Positions 8,860-18,620 of a stretch of DNA of 64,000 nucleotides are shown in pieces. Source of the DNA: Actinobaculum sp. 313 (GTDB lineage Bacteria; Actinomycetota; Actinomycetes; Actinomycetales; Actinomycetaceae); contig NZ_CP029033.1 in the NCBI RefSeq assembly GCF_003073475.1, positions 124,001 to 188,000 on the forward strand, read 5' to 3'. Under the pieces are notes generated by a model. It had not been told where the DNA came from and made no database searches. It saw nothing but the letters and a program-made list of their open reading frames with translations. The first letter of the stretch is position 1. Every line of letters begins with the position of its first letter. The translations under genes were made by a program, and so were the position numbers.

Positions 8860-9786
8860 ATGAGTCAATCGAACGGTGGCTTCAACGGACCTTCGGAGCC
8901 GAATATTCCGATGACTACCGGTGCGGATGGTCAATACGATTCATCCGCTGGATATGCCGTAGGCCAGCGTCCGGCGTTCGGCAGATACCCGGGTTCGGCC
9001 GCGGGATACTCTGGGTCGGTTGGAGGGTACCCGGAGTCGAGCACGGGCTATCTGGATCCCCAGGTGCTGCCGGGTTGGCAAGCGGACTACTATGTGCCTG
9101 CAAATGAACCGCGCGGTTCTCGGATGTGGGGCTGGATTATTGCAGCGGCCGCAGTGATTGGCCTTGTTATCGGAATTCTGTTCGGTGCCGACGTTCTTGG
9201 CAATGGCGGGCAGCCGGATCCATCCCCGAATACGCGCGCAATGCCGCCATCGCTCCCGGTGACCTCAGCGACGGTCACGCCTGAGTCGCTTCACTCCACC
9301 ACCGCTACCGATCCTGCGATCACCACGCCCACCAGTTCCCCAGAACCAAGTGCGTCGGTGTCGTCCACGGAGCGACTGGGGGAGCGCAAGGCGCGGGTTG
9401 ACGCTGTCACTATTGAGGCCTTGGAGTATGAGTCGAACGCAGATGACATGATTGCGGGGAATCCGGCAAAAGCTCATGACGAGGCAGAAAACGAGCAGAA
9501 GGTCGTCGGCGTCAAACTCAAGATAACGAACACGGGAACAGCATCCGTCGACCCCTATGACGACATCGGTGGTCCGGACCTCTACGCCGCAGATGGTCTG
9601 AGTTATGCCCGCTTTGGTTATGAGGGGGACGGCTCCATCGCAGACATCGGACAGTTGGCAGCGGGCGACGTGGTGGAGGCGTGGGTCTACTTCGCTGTTC
9701 CACAGGATTTCTCTCCCGGCGGGGCAGAACTGGAGATGTGGTCGCGCGCGGATGTGGAAACGGTCAGGATTACCCTTCCGGACTAG
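8860..9786 (+). CDS. Single-pass membrane protein with DUF4352-like domain, paralogue 3
   Basis: Starts MSQSNGGFNGP. The N-terminal low-complexity part is shorter and richer in Ser/Gly than in its neighbours, followed by a helix (WGWIIAAAAVIGLVIGILFGADV), a Ser/Thr/Pro linker of about 55 residues, and the C-terminal domain with EQKVVGVKLKITNTG and EAWVYFAVPQDFSPGGAEL. GGAAG lies just upstream of ATG 8860. It is 138 bp after paralogue 2. Confidence 0.78.
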   Translation: MSQSNGGFNGPSEPNIPMTTGADGQYDSSAGYAVGQRPAFGRYPGSAAGYSGSVGGYPESSTGYLDPQVLPGWQADYYVPANEPRGSRMWGWIIAAAAVIGLVIGILFGADVLGNGGQPDPSPNTRAMPPSLPVTSATVTPESLHSTTATDPAITTPTSSPEPSASVSSTERLGERKARVDAVTIEALEYESNADDMIAGNPAKAHDEAENEQKVVGVKLKITNTGTASVDPYDDIGGPDLYAADGLSYARFGYEGDGSIADIGQLAAGDVVEAWVYFAVPQDFSPGGAELEMWSRADVETVRITLPD

Positions 9787-9873
9787 TGGCGAAACAGTTT
9801 TTCATCCGGCTAAAGTTAAGGCAAGGCCGACATTCGGTTTCAGACAGCGTAAGCGTGAGAGGTTGGAGTGGCG

Positions 9874-10926
9874 ATGAGTCAGTCTAGTGGTGGGTTCGGT
9901 GGGCCGGAGTCGCAGCGGTTTGCCCCGCCGAGTCAGCGGGCCACAGGCCCGCAGGGCACACCGCAGCAGCCAGCGGTGCCGGGGCAGCCGGGGCAGTGGG
10001 TTCCGCAGGGTTCGCAGCCGCAGGCTCAGCGTTCGCAGTACGGGCAGGCCGCTGCTCCGGGGCAATATGGGGCTTCGTATCCGAGCGGCCAGCCGGGGTC
10101 GTATGGTCAGTCTGGTTCGTATGGTGCTGGTGGCGGTGCGGGTTCGTATCCGGGTGCGACTGGCGGTCAGGCGCCGTCGTCCGGTCAGTTCGCGGGTTAT
10201 GGTTCGTATGGTGCTGGTGCCTATCCGGGTGGTCCGGTGGGGCCGGGGCAGCCGCTTGTGGGTGGTGTGTTTGGTTCTGGTCCTTCGGGTCGGCGTGGGT
10301 TCCCGGTGTGGGGCTGGGTTTTGGTGGCGGTCGCTGCTGTTGGTGTTGTTGTGGGGATTCTGTTTGCCACTGGTGTGTTCGGTGGCGGGGATAAGGAAGC
10401 TGACCCGACACGGACGCCGAGCGCCGTGGCGGAATCATCGCCGAGCAGTCTTTCGACGACGCCGTCGGAAGATACGACAACACCAACGCCGACCTCAACA
10501 ACTCCTGTGGCTGAAAAGATTGATGAGTATACCGCGCGGGTGAACTCATTGAACCTCGAAGCTGTTGAGTATAACCCGGATGCAACGGAGCAAGTCTTGA
10601 AGGACCCAAGTAAGGTGCTTGACAGCCCGACGGAAGGTCAAAAGATTGTCGGTGTGAAATTCAAGATAAAGAACATTGGATCTGAACCGATGGATCCATT
10701 CAGTGATCTCGGAGGCCCCTATTTCTATACCGCTGATGGAGAACTCTATCCGTGGTTTGGATATTGGGGTGACGGTGCGCTGATCCTTGTAGGAGAACTT
10801 AGTCAAGGTGAAGAAGCGGAAGCTTGGGTGTACTTCGACGTTCCACAGGACTTCAGCCCTGAATCGGCAGAGCTGCAGCTGTGGGCGCACGGGGATTCGG
10901 AACGCGTGAGAATTGCCGTTCCATGA
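9874..10926 (+). CDS. Single-pass membrane protein with DUF4352-like domain, paralogue 4
   Basis: Longest of this group (350 residues from ATG 9874). The N-terminal 140 residues are Gln/Gly/Ser/Tyr repeats (GSYGQ, GYGSYGAG), then a helix (WGWVLVAVAAVGVVVGILFATGVF), a Thr/Ser linker, and the domain with GQKIVGVKFKIKNIGSEP and EAWVYFDVPQDFSPESAEL. The GTG at 9868 is in frame, but GGAG at 9865-9868 fits ATG 9874, which yields MSQSSGG. Nucleotide similarity to paralogue 1 around the helix is high (a shared stretch near ggggattctgtttgccac). Confidence 0.78.
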   Translation: MSQSSGGFGGPESQRFAPPSQRATGPQGTPQQPAVPGQPGQWVPQGSQPQAQRSQYGQAAAPGQYGASYPSGQPGSYGQSGSYGAGGGAGSYPGATGGQAPSSGQFAGYGSYGAGAYPGGPVGPGQPLVGGVFGSGPSGRRGFPVWGWVLVAVAAVGVVVGILFATGVFGGGDKEADPTRTPSAVAESSPSSLSTTPSEDTTTPTPTSTTPVAEKIDEYTARVNSLNLEAVEYNPDATEQVLKDPSKVLDSPTEGQKIVGVKFKIKNIGSEPMDPFSDLGGPYFYTADGELYPWFGYWGDGALILVGELSQGEEAEAWVYFDVPQDFSPESAELQLWAHGDSERVRIAVP

Positions 10927-11206
10927 CGGTGGTGCAGCGCCCTTGCAGTGTTACGAGTGCTCCACGAGCCAAGGCAGGTGAAACTGGCTCTTGCACGTAA
11001 GAGAAATCGTGCTTCGCCAGAGTTCACTGCCGCTTTCTGGAGTCACCGAATCCGAAGTGGATGATCTCCATCCAAGCGATGAAACAACGTGGTGAGGGCA
11101 ATCTTGGAGGGGCGATTACACCGGCTCGGGAGGGGGATAGAGCCCGTGATGAACAGGCGATTCGGTCCAGCAGGTGTGGGCGTGCGAGCGGAAAAGGAGC
11201 GCGGCG

Positions 11207-11743
11207 GTGACGAGTGACAATTCGGACTCGACCTTCGCGCCGCGCGGCGCATCGGATTCGTATGCACCACCGTCTGCCGAGGATGTTCTGTCAGCGACGT
11301 ATCCGCAATGGTTATGGGGACGAGCTCGGACCGGCCCTCAAGAAGTGGACGGCAAAGAAGACCTCGCATCAATAGGGGATCAACCACCCGCTGCGCGACA
11401 GCCAGTCGACGCTCCTCAGGCGCATTCCGCATCAATCGACGGCATGGCGCCGTCGTCGGCTGCGGCACCAGATGGAGAGAAAGCCGCCGGGGCGGACGAG
11501 ACGACGTCGTCGCAAACAATTGATCCGTTGACACAACTGGCCCCGGGCACTCACCCCCGCGACCTGAAGGTGCTTATTGCGGCGGTGATCGTTTTGTGCA
11601 TCGTATTGGTGATGCTTGCTGTGGATCGCAACAAGGAAACTGACAGCGGCTCGGCGGCGTCGCCGCTTCCTTCCCCTACGGTATCCGTGCCCACTACCGC
11701 AATACCTGCGCGGGCCACACCGCCGATTTCAACGGTCGGGTAA
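11207..11743 (+). CDS. Small single-pass membrane protein, unknown
   Basis: 178 residues from GTG 11207, which follows AAGGAG at 11194-11199 with a 7-nt spacer. A disordered, acidic/Ala-rich N-terminal region of about 115 residues leads to one hydrophobic helix (VLIAAVIVLCIVLVMLAVD) and a short Ser/Thr/Pro tail. It looks like a relative of the preceding DUF4352 group without the folded C-terminal domain, but this is inference. It is convergent with hrpA. Confidence 0.6.
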   Translation: MTSDNSDSTFAPRGASDSYAPPSAEDVLSATYPQWLWGRARTGPQEVDGKEDLASIGDQPPAARQPVDAPQAHSASIDGMAPSSAAAPDGEKAAGADETTSSQTIDPLTQLAPGTHPRDLKVLIAAVIVLCIVLVMLAVDRNKETDSGSAASPLPSPTVSVPTTAIPARATPPISTVG

Positions 11744-11854
11744 GTTGTGATACCGGCTCCAGCCGCATGACGCAGCCAAGAATCCACAGCGGCCAACACC
11801 AAGGGCCGGCACCGAGCGAGCGGCTGCTACGGCGCGGAAGAAACAGAGCAATGG

Positions 11855-14800
11855 CTAGGCGCGCAGTAGTTTCTCGATTCGTTTGGCTGAGACTTTGCCC
11901 TGGGTGCCCAGTTCCTGCGCAAAAAGCGAGACGCGGAACTCCTCGAGCATCCAGCGAAGTTGCTCCCTTGTGCGGCGGTCGAGCTGCGCCGATTCCACCT
12001 TTTCGGTGACATCCTGAATCTGCCAGGCAAGGGAGTCATCACGAGAGGGATTAGTGGTGGCCTTCTGGATGCGTGCATAGGCGGCTTTGAGATAGCGGAC
12101 CAGGTGGGGAAGCTGTTCCTGCGGTGTCGCACTGACGAACCCTGCCGGAACGAGGTTGCTCAACTGTGTGCGAATATCGGCCAGAGTTGCTAACAATAGC
12201 GGGGAGCGGCTCTCTTTGATCCAACGCGCCACCGGTTCGTACTGTGCGCAGATCTCTGCCACCGTCAGTGCTAGCCGGTGTACCTCATCCTCGTGGCGAT
12301 CACGCGCCCAGCTACATAGCGACTCCCACTGGGCACGCTGCCGCAGTTCGCCCGGCTCGACGTCGTTCTCATCGCACCACTGATCGAGGAGATTACGTGC
12401 GGATGCCAGTTGGAGATCCGTGACCAGCGCTGAGGTCGTCGGATAGGGGCTTGAGGCCAGCGCCAGCGACTGTGTGCTGTTCCAGCGTGACGTGATACGT
12501 GCTTCTGGCAGCTCCAACTTTCGGGCGAGCAAGTGGTAGACCCCGCGTCTGTGTTCGTAGGCTTGGTCGGCAGGATCCGCAAGAACATCGAGGCTGAGTT
12601 TCTGGCCGCGTGCAACGAGCGCGGGGTATCCACGCACCGTCATGCCTCCCGGTCCGGCAGATTCCATCGAAGCGGGGATCTGCTCCTCGGGCCAATCGTT
12701 GACCTCATCCCATTCGGCTTTGCCTGCGGGCGCCGGCAGACCCCTTTTCGCCTCGTCGAGGGCCTGAGCGACGGCGCCTTTGACTACGGATTCGACGGCC
12801 GAATGGGTTTGCGGTGCGAGGGACCGTTGCAGATACTCCAGGCTCGTGCTTTCGTCGAGAACGGCTCCCCGCTCGGAACGGACTCGGAAAAGAACCTGCA
12901 GATGGGAGGGAAGTTCGGTCTCCTGCCAGTCTGCTGCGCTGATTTCCACCCCGCGCAGGCGATGTACGGCGGATGTGAAGGCCTGCCGGTAGGGAAGGCT
13001 GGTGTCCAACAGGCGCAGCACTTCGCGGGCCACGTCCGGTGCTGGTACCAATTGGCGCCGCACCCGCTTGGGTAGGGCCCTAATCGTTCCTCTGACGAGC
13101 TCCTCTCGCATTCCCGGTACGAGCCAGTCGAACCCCTCGGGGGAGACCTGCGGAAGCAGCGTAACAGGAATGGTAACCGTCATGCCGTCATTAAAGGCTC
13201 CCGGGTTGTAGGAGTAACTGATGGGGAAGGTCAGATCGCCCTGTACCCATGCGGTGGGATAGTCGGAATCGCTGGCATCGGTATCTCCCACCAGTAGTTC
13301 ACTGGTGAAGTCGAGCAAATGTGGGTCGTCCTGCCGAGCCTTCTTCCACCAGGAGTCGAAATGCCGCCCGGAGACGACTTCGGGGGGAATGCGTTCGTCG
13401 TAGAAGGAGGAGAGGGTATCCTCATCGGCCACAATGCCCCGGTGGCGCACCTTCTCTTCAATTTCCGCGGCTTCGCGTAGGGCATCGGCGTTGCGTTGCA
13501 GGAACTTGTGGTGCGTTCGCCACTCTCCCGCGACCAGGCCGTGATGGATGAACATCTCGCGGGCCTGTTCACGTGCCGATTCCGTACCCAGGGAGGCCAG
13601 CAACACGGGGCGGTCGGCAACCAGCGTCATGCCATAAAGCGTGACCTTTTCCTTGCACATGGCGGCACCGTTGCGTGCCGACCAGAATGGCTCGGAGTAG
13701 GACCGCTTTGTCAGATGTTTGGCCAGGGGCTCAATCCAGTGTGGCTCGATCGCGGCAACGGTTCGCGCGAAAAGGCGTGAGGTCTCCACGAGCTCGGCGG
13801 CCATCACCCACTCCGGTGTGCGGCGATGTAAGCCGGATCCCGGCCAGATCACGAAATGGGTGCCGCGAGCTCCCGCGTAGTCTTTAGTTCGCTGGTCATA
13901 GCATCCGAGGTTTGACAGCAGTCCCACCAGTAGTGAGCGGTGGATTGCAGCGGCTTCCGGGGTGTCGGTAGAACGGCCCAGATCACGGCAGGCTGTTGCG
14001 ACGGCGGCGGAGGTGGGGGTGCCGTCGGCAGCGGGTCCGGATGCGGCGTCGCGTGCCGCCCGGATTTGTGCCCGTGTAGGAAGCGCGAGCTTGTGCAGGG
14101 TGAGGCCGAGGGGGCGCGCCATCTGTTGCAATTGCGCGACGACGTCGGCCCACTCCCGGTAGCGCAGATAGTTCAGGAACTCGGCGCGGCACATACGCCG
14201 GAAGGCGGAACCGGAAAGCTCGCGTTGCTGCGTGTGCAGGTACCGCCAGAGCGTGAGGTAAGCGAGAAAATCAGAGGAACGGGCGGTGAAGCGCGCATGG
14301 AATTGGTCGGCCTGCGGGCGTTTCTCTGCCGGTCGCTCACGCACGTCCTGCACGGATAGTGCAGCAACAAGGATCAGTACTTCGCTGGCACAGCCGTTAC
14401 GCTCTGCTTCCAGCAGCATGCGCCCGAGGCGTGGGTCAATCGGCAGTCGTGCCAACTGTCGGCCGATACGAGTCAGCCGCATTCCGCCGCGCGTGTCCAG
14501 GGCACCGATTTCCTCCAGCAGTTGGGTGCCGGCGCGTACTGCACGCGCCTCCGGCGGGTCGATGAAGGGGAATCCGCTGATATCGCCGAGTCCAAGTGAA
14601 ACCATTTGGAGAATTACCGAGGCGAGCGAGGTGCGCTGGATTTCCGGTTGGGTGAATTCATCCCGGCCGGCGAAATCCTCCTGGGAGTACAGACGGATGC
14701 AGATTCCGTCCGCCACACGCCCACAGCGTCCGGCTCGCTGGTTGGCACTCGCCTGTGAAACGGCTTCAATGGGCAGGCGTTGCACTTTTGTTTTGTTGGA

Positions 14801-16258
14801 GTAGCGCGAGATACGGGCCGTCCCCGGGTCGACGACGTAGCGGATACCGGGCACGGTTAACGAGGTCTCGGCAATATTGGTCGCCAAGACAATGCGGCGG
14901 TGCCGATGCGGTGCGAAAATGCGGTGTTGCTCTGCAGCGGAGAGACGCGCGAAAAGCGGAAGCACCTCGACGGCCTGGGGAACGTTTGAGGTTCCGCCGG
15001 GAGCGACGTAGCGTTCTCGTAACTCGTCCGCCAGTGCGGCGTGCGTATCACGGATCTCGCCCTCTCCGGAAAGGAAAACGAGGATATCGCCGGGTCCCTC
15101 GGCCATGAGCTCATCGCAGGCCTCAACGATGCCGGTAACCTGATCGACGGCGTCGCTGCGCCCCGGGGTCTCCGGCTTTGCGTGGGCGGCGGATGGGATG
15201 ACTGTGCTCGACCGGGCGAATGGCTTGGCCTGACCAGCTGGCGCGGATGGCGCGAAGGGCGAGTCGTGTGTTGCCAGCTGAGACGGGGCCAACCTATCCG
15301 CGGCGTGAGTCTCCTCGTATTCGTACGGTCCGCCATCTTGACCGGTAAGAGGGCGGTAGCGTATCTCCACGGGATATGTACGACCGGATACTTCTATGAC
15401 CGGCGCGGTATCTCCCGGTTTTCCTCCGTAGCGATGTGCTCCGAAATGGGCGGCGAATCGCTCGGTATCAATGGTGGCGGAGGTGATAATCACCTTCAGG
15501 TCCGGGCGTCGTGGCAACAGTTGCGCGAGGTATCCGAGAATGAAGTCGATATTGAGGGAGCGCTCGTGGGCTTCGTCGATAATCAGGGTGTCGTAACGCC
15601 GCAGTTCCGGATCTGATTGGATCTCCGCCAGCAGAATGCCATCGGTCATCAGTTTGACGAGCGTGGTGGGGGAGACTTCCTCCGTGAACCGTACCTGGTA
15701 GCCGATGGGGCCGCCCAGAGGCACATCCAACTCCTCGCAGATGCGCTCCGCTACGGAACGGGCGGCGATTCGGCGCGGCTGCGTATGCCCGATCAGCCCG
15801 GTGATGCCGCGGCCCAGCTCAAGGCAGATTTTGGGCAATTGGGTAGTTTTTCCGGAGCCGGTTTCGCCGGCGACGACGACTACCTGGTGATCGCGGATGG
15901 CTGCGGCGATCTCCTCCCGGCGTGCCGAAACTGGAAGGTCGGGGTAGCTAATGGCGGGCCGTGCCGCTTGGCGGGCCGTGAGTTGCTCGGCGGAAAAGGG
16001 CTGGAACGGGGGGCGCGGTCCCGATGCCCGGCGTGTGTGCGACTGGCTGCCGCGTTTGCGGCGGGAGGAGTGCTTGTTGCCCCTACGGGTATGCGTGCCA
16101 TCGTGGCCCGAGGTGCCGCCCTTCTCGGTGCGAGTTTCCTCTTGGCGCGGCGATTGTTGCGGTATGCCGTTGCGACCCACCGGGCGTGCGGCGCGATCCT
16201 GCGGAGAATCGCGACGGATACCGCGGTCGGCGTTTTTTCCGGGATGCTGATCTGCCAT
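11855..16258 (-). CDS. hrpA: ATP-dependent RNA helicase HrpA
   Basis: Large DEAH-box helicase of the HrpA type (1,467 residues from ATG 16258). Motif I is GETGSGKTTQLPK, followed by TQPRRIAARSVAERI (Ia), DEAH in IIDEAHERSLN (II), TSATID (III), ATNIAETSLTVPGI (V) and QRAGRCGR (VI). A helicase-associated and OB-like region follows, then a long C-terminal extension of the DUF3418 kind that is typical of HrpA. About 90 basic, Arg/Gln/Ser-rich residues precede the core. A further upstream ATG (16342) is in frame; 16258 is preferred because the added residues are non-conserved. HrpA acts on stalled ribosomes or structured mRNA in other bacteria. Confidence 0.95.
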   Translation of the reverse strand: MADQHPGKNADRGIRRDSPQDRAARPVGRNGIPQQSPRQEETRTEKGGTSGHDGTHTRRGNKHSSRRKRGSQSHTRRASGPRPPFQPFSAEQLTARQAARPAISYPDLPVSARREEIAAAIRDHQVVVVAGETGSGKTTQLPKICLELGRGITGLIGHTQPRRIAARSVAERICEELDVPLGGPIGYQVRFTEEVSPTTLVKLMTDGILLAEIQSDPELRRYDTLIIDEAHERSLNIDFILGYLAQLLPRRPDLKVIITSATIDTERFAAHFGAHRYGGKPGDTAPVIEVSGRTYPVEIRYRPLTGQDGGPYEYEETHAADRLAPSQLATHDSPFAPSAPAGQAKPFARSSTVIPSAAHAKPETPGRSDAVDQVTGIVEACDELMAEGPGDILVFLSGEGEIRDTHAALADELRERYVAPGGTSNVPQAVEVLPLFARLSAAEQHRIFAPHRHRRIVLATNIAETSLTVPGIRYVVDPGTARISRYSNKTKVQRLPIEAVSQASANQRAGRCGRVADGICIRLYSQEDFAGRDEFTQPEIQRTSLASVILQMVSLGLGDISGFPFIDPPEARAVRAGTQLLEEIGALDTRGGMRLTRIGRQLARLPIDPRLGRMLLEAERNGCASEVLILVAALSVQDVRERPAEKRPQADQFHARFTARSSDFLAYLTLWRYLHTQQRELSGSAFRRMCRAEFLNYLRYREWADVVAQLQQMARPLGLTLHKLALPTRAQIRAARDAASGPAADGTPTSAAVATACRDLGRSTDTPEAAAIHRSLLVGLLSNLGCYDQRTKDYAGARGTHFVIWPGSGLHRRTPEWVMAAELVETSRLFARTVAAIEPHWIEPLAKHLTKRSYSEPFWSARNGAAMCKEKVTLYGMTLVADRPVLLASLGTESAREQAREMFIHHGLVAGEWRTHHKFLQRNADALREAAEIEEKVRHRGIVADEDTLSSFYDERIPPEVVSGRHFDSWWKKARQDDPHLLDFTSELLVGDTDASDSDYPTAWVQGDLTFPISYSYNPGAFNDGMTVTIPVTLLPQVSPEGFDWLVPGMREELVRGTIRALPKRVRRQLVPAPDVAREVLRLLDTSLPYRQAFTSAVHRLRGVEISAADWQETELPSHLQVLFRVRSERGAVLDESTSLEYLQRSLAPQTHSAVESVVKGAVAQALDEAKRGLPAPAGKAEWDEVNDWPEEQIPASMESAGPGGMTVRGYPALVARGQKLSLDVLADPADQAYEHRRGVYHLLARKLELPEARITSRWNSTQSLALASSPYPTTSALVTDLQLASARNLLDQWCDENDVEPGELRQRAQWESLCSWARDRHEDEVHRLALTVAEICAQYEPVARWIKESRSPLLLATLADIRTQLSNLVPAGFVSATPQEQLPHLVRYLKAAYARIQKATTNPSRDDSLAWQIQDVTEKVESAQLDRRTREQLRWMLEEFRVSLFAQELGTQGKVSAKRIEKLLRA

Positions 16259-16384
16259 GACCGTGTTATTCTCCCACGTTACGCCTGTTGTTTGTAGCGG
16301 GCGACGTTGGGGCAGTCGGCAGTTATTTCGTGAGCGGTTCATCTTCCACTCAGCGCGCCGGGCTGCTGCAGTTGTGCCAGACTT

Positions 16385-17652
16385 ATGCCTATGGCTGCAC
16401 GATCCTTACGAATCGCGTTGGTGTCATACCACACCTCGCCGTTCGAGCCGCTTGGTACTGGTGAGGCGGGTGGGATGAATGTTGTTATCGCGCACCATGC
16501 CCAGGAGTTGGCGGCACGTGGCCACGAGGTGGAGATTCTGACCCGGCGCGCCGATACGTCATCGCCCGAGGTTGAATACATCGCGCCGCGGTTGCGCCTG
16601 CACTACCTACCGGCGGGCGAGCCGCGGCGCTACCCGAAGGGCGAGTTGGATGCCTTCGTTCAGGAGTTCAGCCGAGCCATGCGGGTGTTGGCGCGCCTGG
16701 ATGGCGTGGCACCTCGCTGCCGATGGGACCTTATTCATGCACACCATTGGATGAGTGCGCTTGCGGCCGAAGAGACCGTTCTGGCCGCGAACGTTCCGCT
16801 TGTGTTCTCCTACCACTCCATTGCGGCCCCCGTAGGCGCAACGCTGGCCGACGGCGAGCCTGCGGAGAGTCCGGCACGTATTGCAGGCGAGGAGCGAGCT
16901 GCACAGCTGGCGCACAGGGTGATCGCGGTATCTCAGTACGAGGCTACTGCCGTCGCGGAACGGTACGCAGCATGCAACACCCAGATGACGGTGCTATTGC
17001 CGGGGTGGACTGCGACCTGTTCCACCCGCTGGTTGAGGATCCCCCTGGTGTACTTGGGGCGCTGCCCGTCGATGAGCTGTTACCTACGGGTCCCTACCTG
17101 GCGGTGGCCGCCAGGCTTCAACCACTCAAGGGTGTCGATCTTGCCATTGAAGCACTGGCACAGGTGGAGTTGGCACATCGCCCGACCCTGGTGATCTCAG
17201 GGACGGCCGCGGAAGACCATTCCGGATACGAAAGTGAACTGCGGGAATGTGTTGCCCTGCTGGGTGTGCAGGACAATGTGCGTTTCATAGGCGCGTGTGC
17301 CCGAGGATGCCTGGCGCGCACGCTGCGCCGAAGCTTGGCCGTTCTCGTGCCATCCCACACGGAGACATTTGGTCTCATTGCACTGGAGGCTGCTGCATCG
17401 GGTGTACCTGTCATTGCCTCCGACGTGAGTGGGCTGCGGGAAGCTGTTCTGGATGGAGAGACCGGGCTGTTGATAGCGGGTCGCGATCCGGCTTCCTGGG
17501 CGGCGGTGATCGAGTCGCTCGTGACCGATCCGGAGTATGCCGCTCGACTCGGGCAGGCAGGGCGCCGACGTGCGCTGACACTGTCCTGGCAGCGAGCGGT
17601 CGACGGGCTTGAGAAGGAGTATGACGAGGTTGTTGAGGAGTTCTATGCCTGA
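16385..17652 (+). pseudogene. mshA: MshA-like glycosyltransferase (mycothiol step 1), interrupted by one frameshift
   Basis: GT4 glycosyltransferase that in actinobacteria joins N-acetylglucosamine from UDP-GlcNAc to 1-L-myo-inositol-1-phosphate. The N-terminal half reads GTGEAGGMNVVIAHHAQELAARGH, the hallmark of MshA. The C-terminal half lies in another frame: LLPGVDCDLFHPLVEDPPGV, YLAVAARLQPLKGVD and HTETFGLIALEAAASGVPVI (nucleotide-sugar site). The frames join if one G is added to the run 17002-17005, giving 422 residues, the usual size. Because the downstream half keeps all catalytic motifs, a sequence error or very recent mutation is more likely than old decay. Its stop overlaps the mshB start by eight bases. 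Confidence 0.85.
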
Positions 17653-18433
17653 GATTCGCCGGGCCGTCGTCGTACATGCGCATCCGGACGATGAGACTTT
17701 ATCCAGCGGTGCCCTGCTCGCGGCGTGGGCACGTTCCGGTGTGCAGGTCACAGTCGTCACCTGCACACGAGGAGAGCGCGGCGAGGTGGTTCCCGGAACG
17801 GCCCATGCCAGTGAGCTTTCCGCCCAGCGGATAGGGGAGATACGCGCGGCGCTCGCGGTACTATCCGGCGACGGCGTTCCGATTGCGCACGTATTTCTCG
17901 GTTCTCCCCCTGCCCGTATGCAGGGGCAGAGGCCGCGCCACTACAAGGATTCTGGCATGCGCTGGGTGAAGCCCGGGGTGGCGGGCCCGGCCGATGAGGC
18001 CGACGAGGATTCGTTCACGCGTGCGCCACGAGACGAGGCGACGGCGGATCTGGTGGCCCTGTTAGCGGAGGTGCGGCCGGACGTCGTCGTCGGGTATGAC
18101 GCCGGAGGAACCTATGGCCATCCAGATCATGTGAGAGCCTACGAAATTACCCGCGATGCCGCACGCATTGCGGGAGTGCAACGGCTGGAGATTGTTTCGG
18201 ATGTTGCGTCGGTCGATCAGGCGGCGGGCGATATGCGCGTGGACGACGCGCGGCGCCATGCTGGTGCGCCGAGGGAAGGCGATTTCGTAGACTTGCCGGA
18301 GTTACTACCGGATGTGACCGCAGCTCTGGAGTGCTACCACACGCAACTGACCGTGCGCGACGGCGTTATTGTGCATGTGGGTGGGCAAGTGCAGGAGATT
18401 TCCACACATGTGCGGCTCGTAGCGGCCGAATAG
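17645..18433 (+). CDS. mshB: MshB-like N-acetyl-inositol-glucosamine deacetylase (LmbE/PIG-L family)
   Basis: Zinc-dependent deacetylase expected to remove the acetyl group from GlcNAc-inositol, step 3 of mycothiol synthesis. HAHPDDE (His13, Asp16) and YGHPDH are the metal-binding motifs; HYKDSGM is shared with mycobacterial MshB. The length, 262 residues, fits somewhat below the family norm of about 290-300. The ATG at 17645 overlaps the end of mshA, so the two form an operon. A related role (mycothiol-conjugate amidase, Mca) cannot be excluded from sequence alone, but the mshA linkage favours MshB. Confidence 0.85.
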   Translation: MPEIRRAVVVHAHPDDETLSSGALLAAWARSGVQVTVVTCTRGERGEVVPGTAHASELSAQRIGEIRAALAVLSGDGVPIAHVFLGSPPARMQGQRPRHYKDSGMRWVKPGVAGPADEADEDSFTRAPRDEATADLVALLAEVRPDVVVGYDAGGTYGHPDHVRAYEITRDAARIAGVQRLEIVSDVASVDQAAGDMRVDDARRHAGAPREGDFVDLPELLPDVTAALECYHTQLTVRDGVIVHVGGQVQEISTHVRLVAAE

Positions 18434-18620
18434 GAGGATGCTGTTGCTGACGTTGGAACGTGCCATTGCCTTGCGAGTTTGCCGATGGCATGAACGCCAC
18501 GGCTGGTGATGTGGGAATACGCCTGTCACCTTGCGGGGTGGTGAAGGCCCTAGCCCGGTGTTAAGCATTGGGCCTGAGTTGCGCCTGAGCACTGGGAGCG
18601 TATGCAGTAGGGAGGCAATT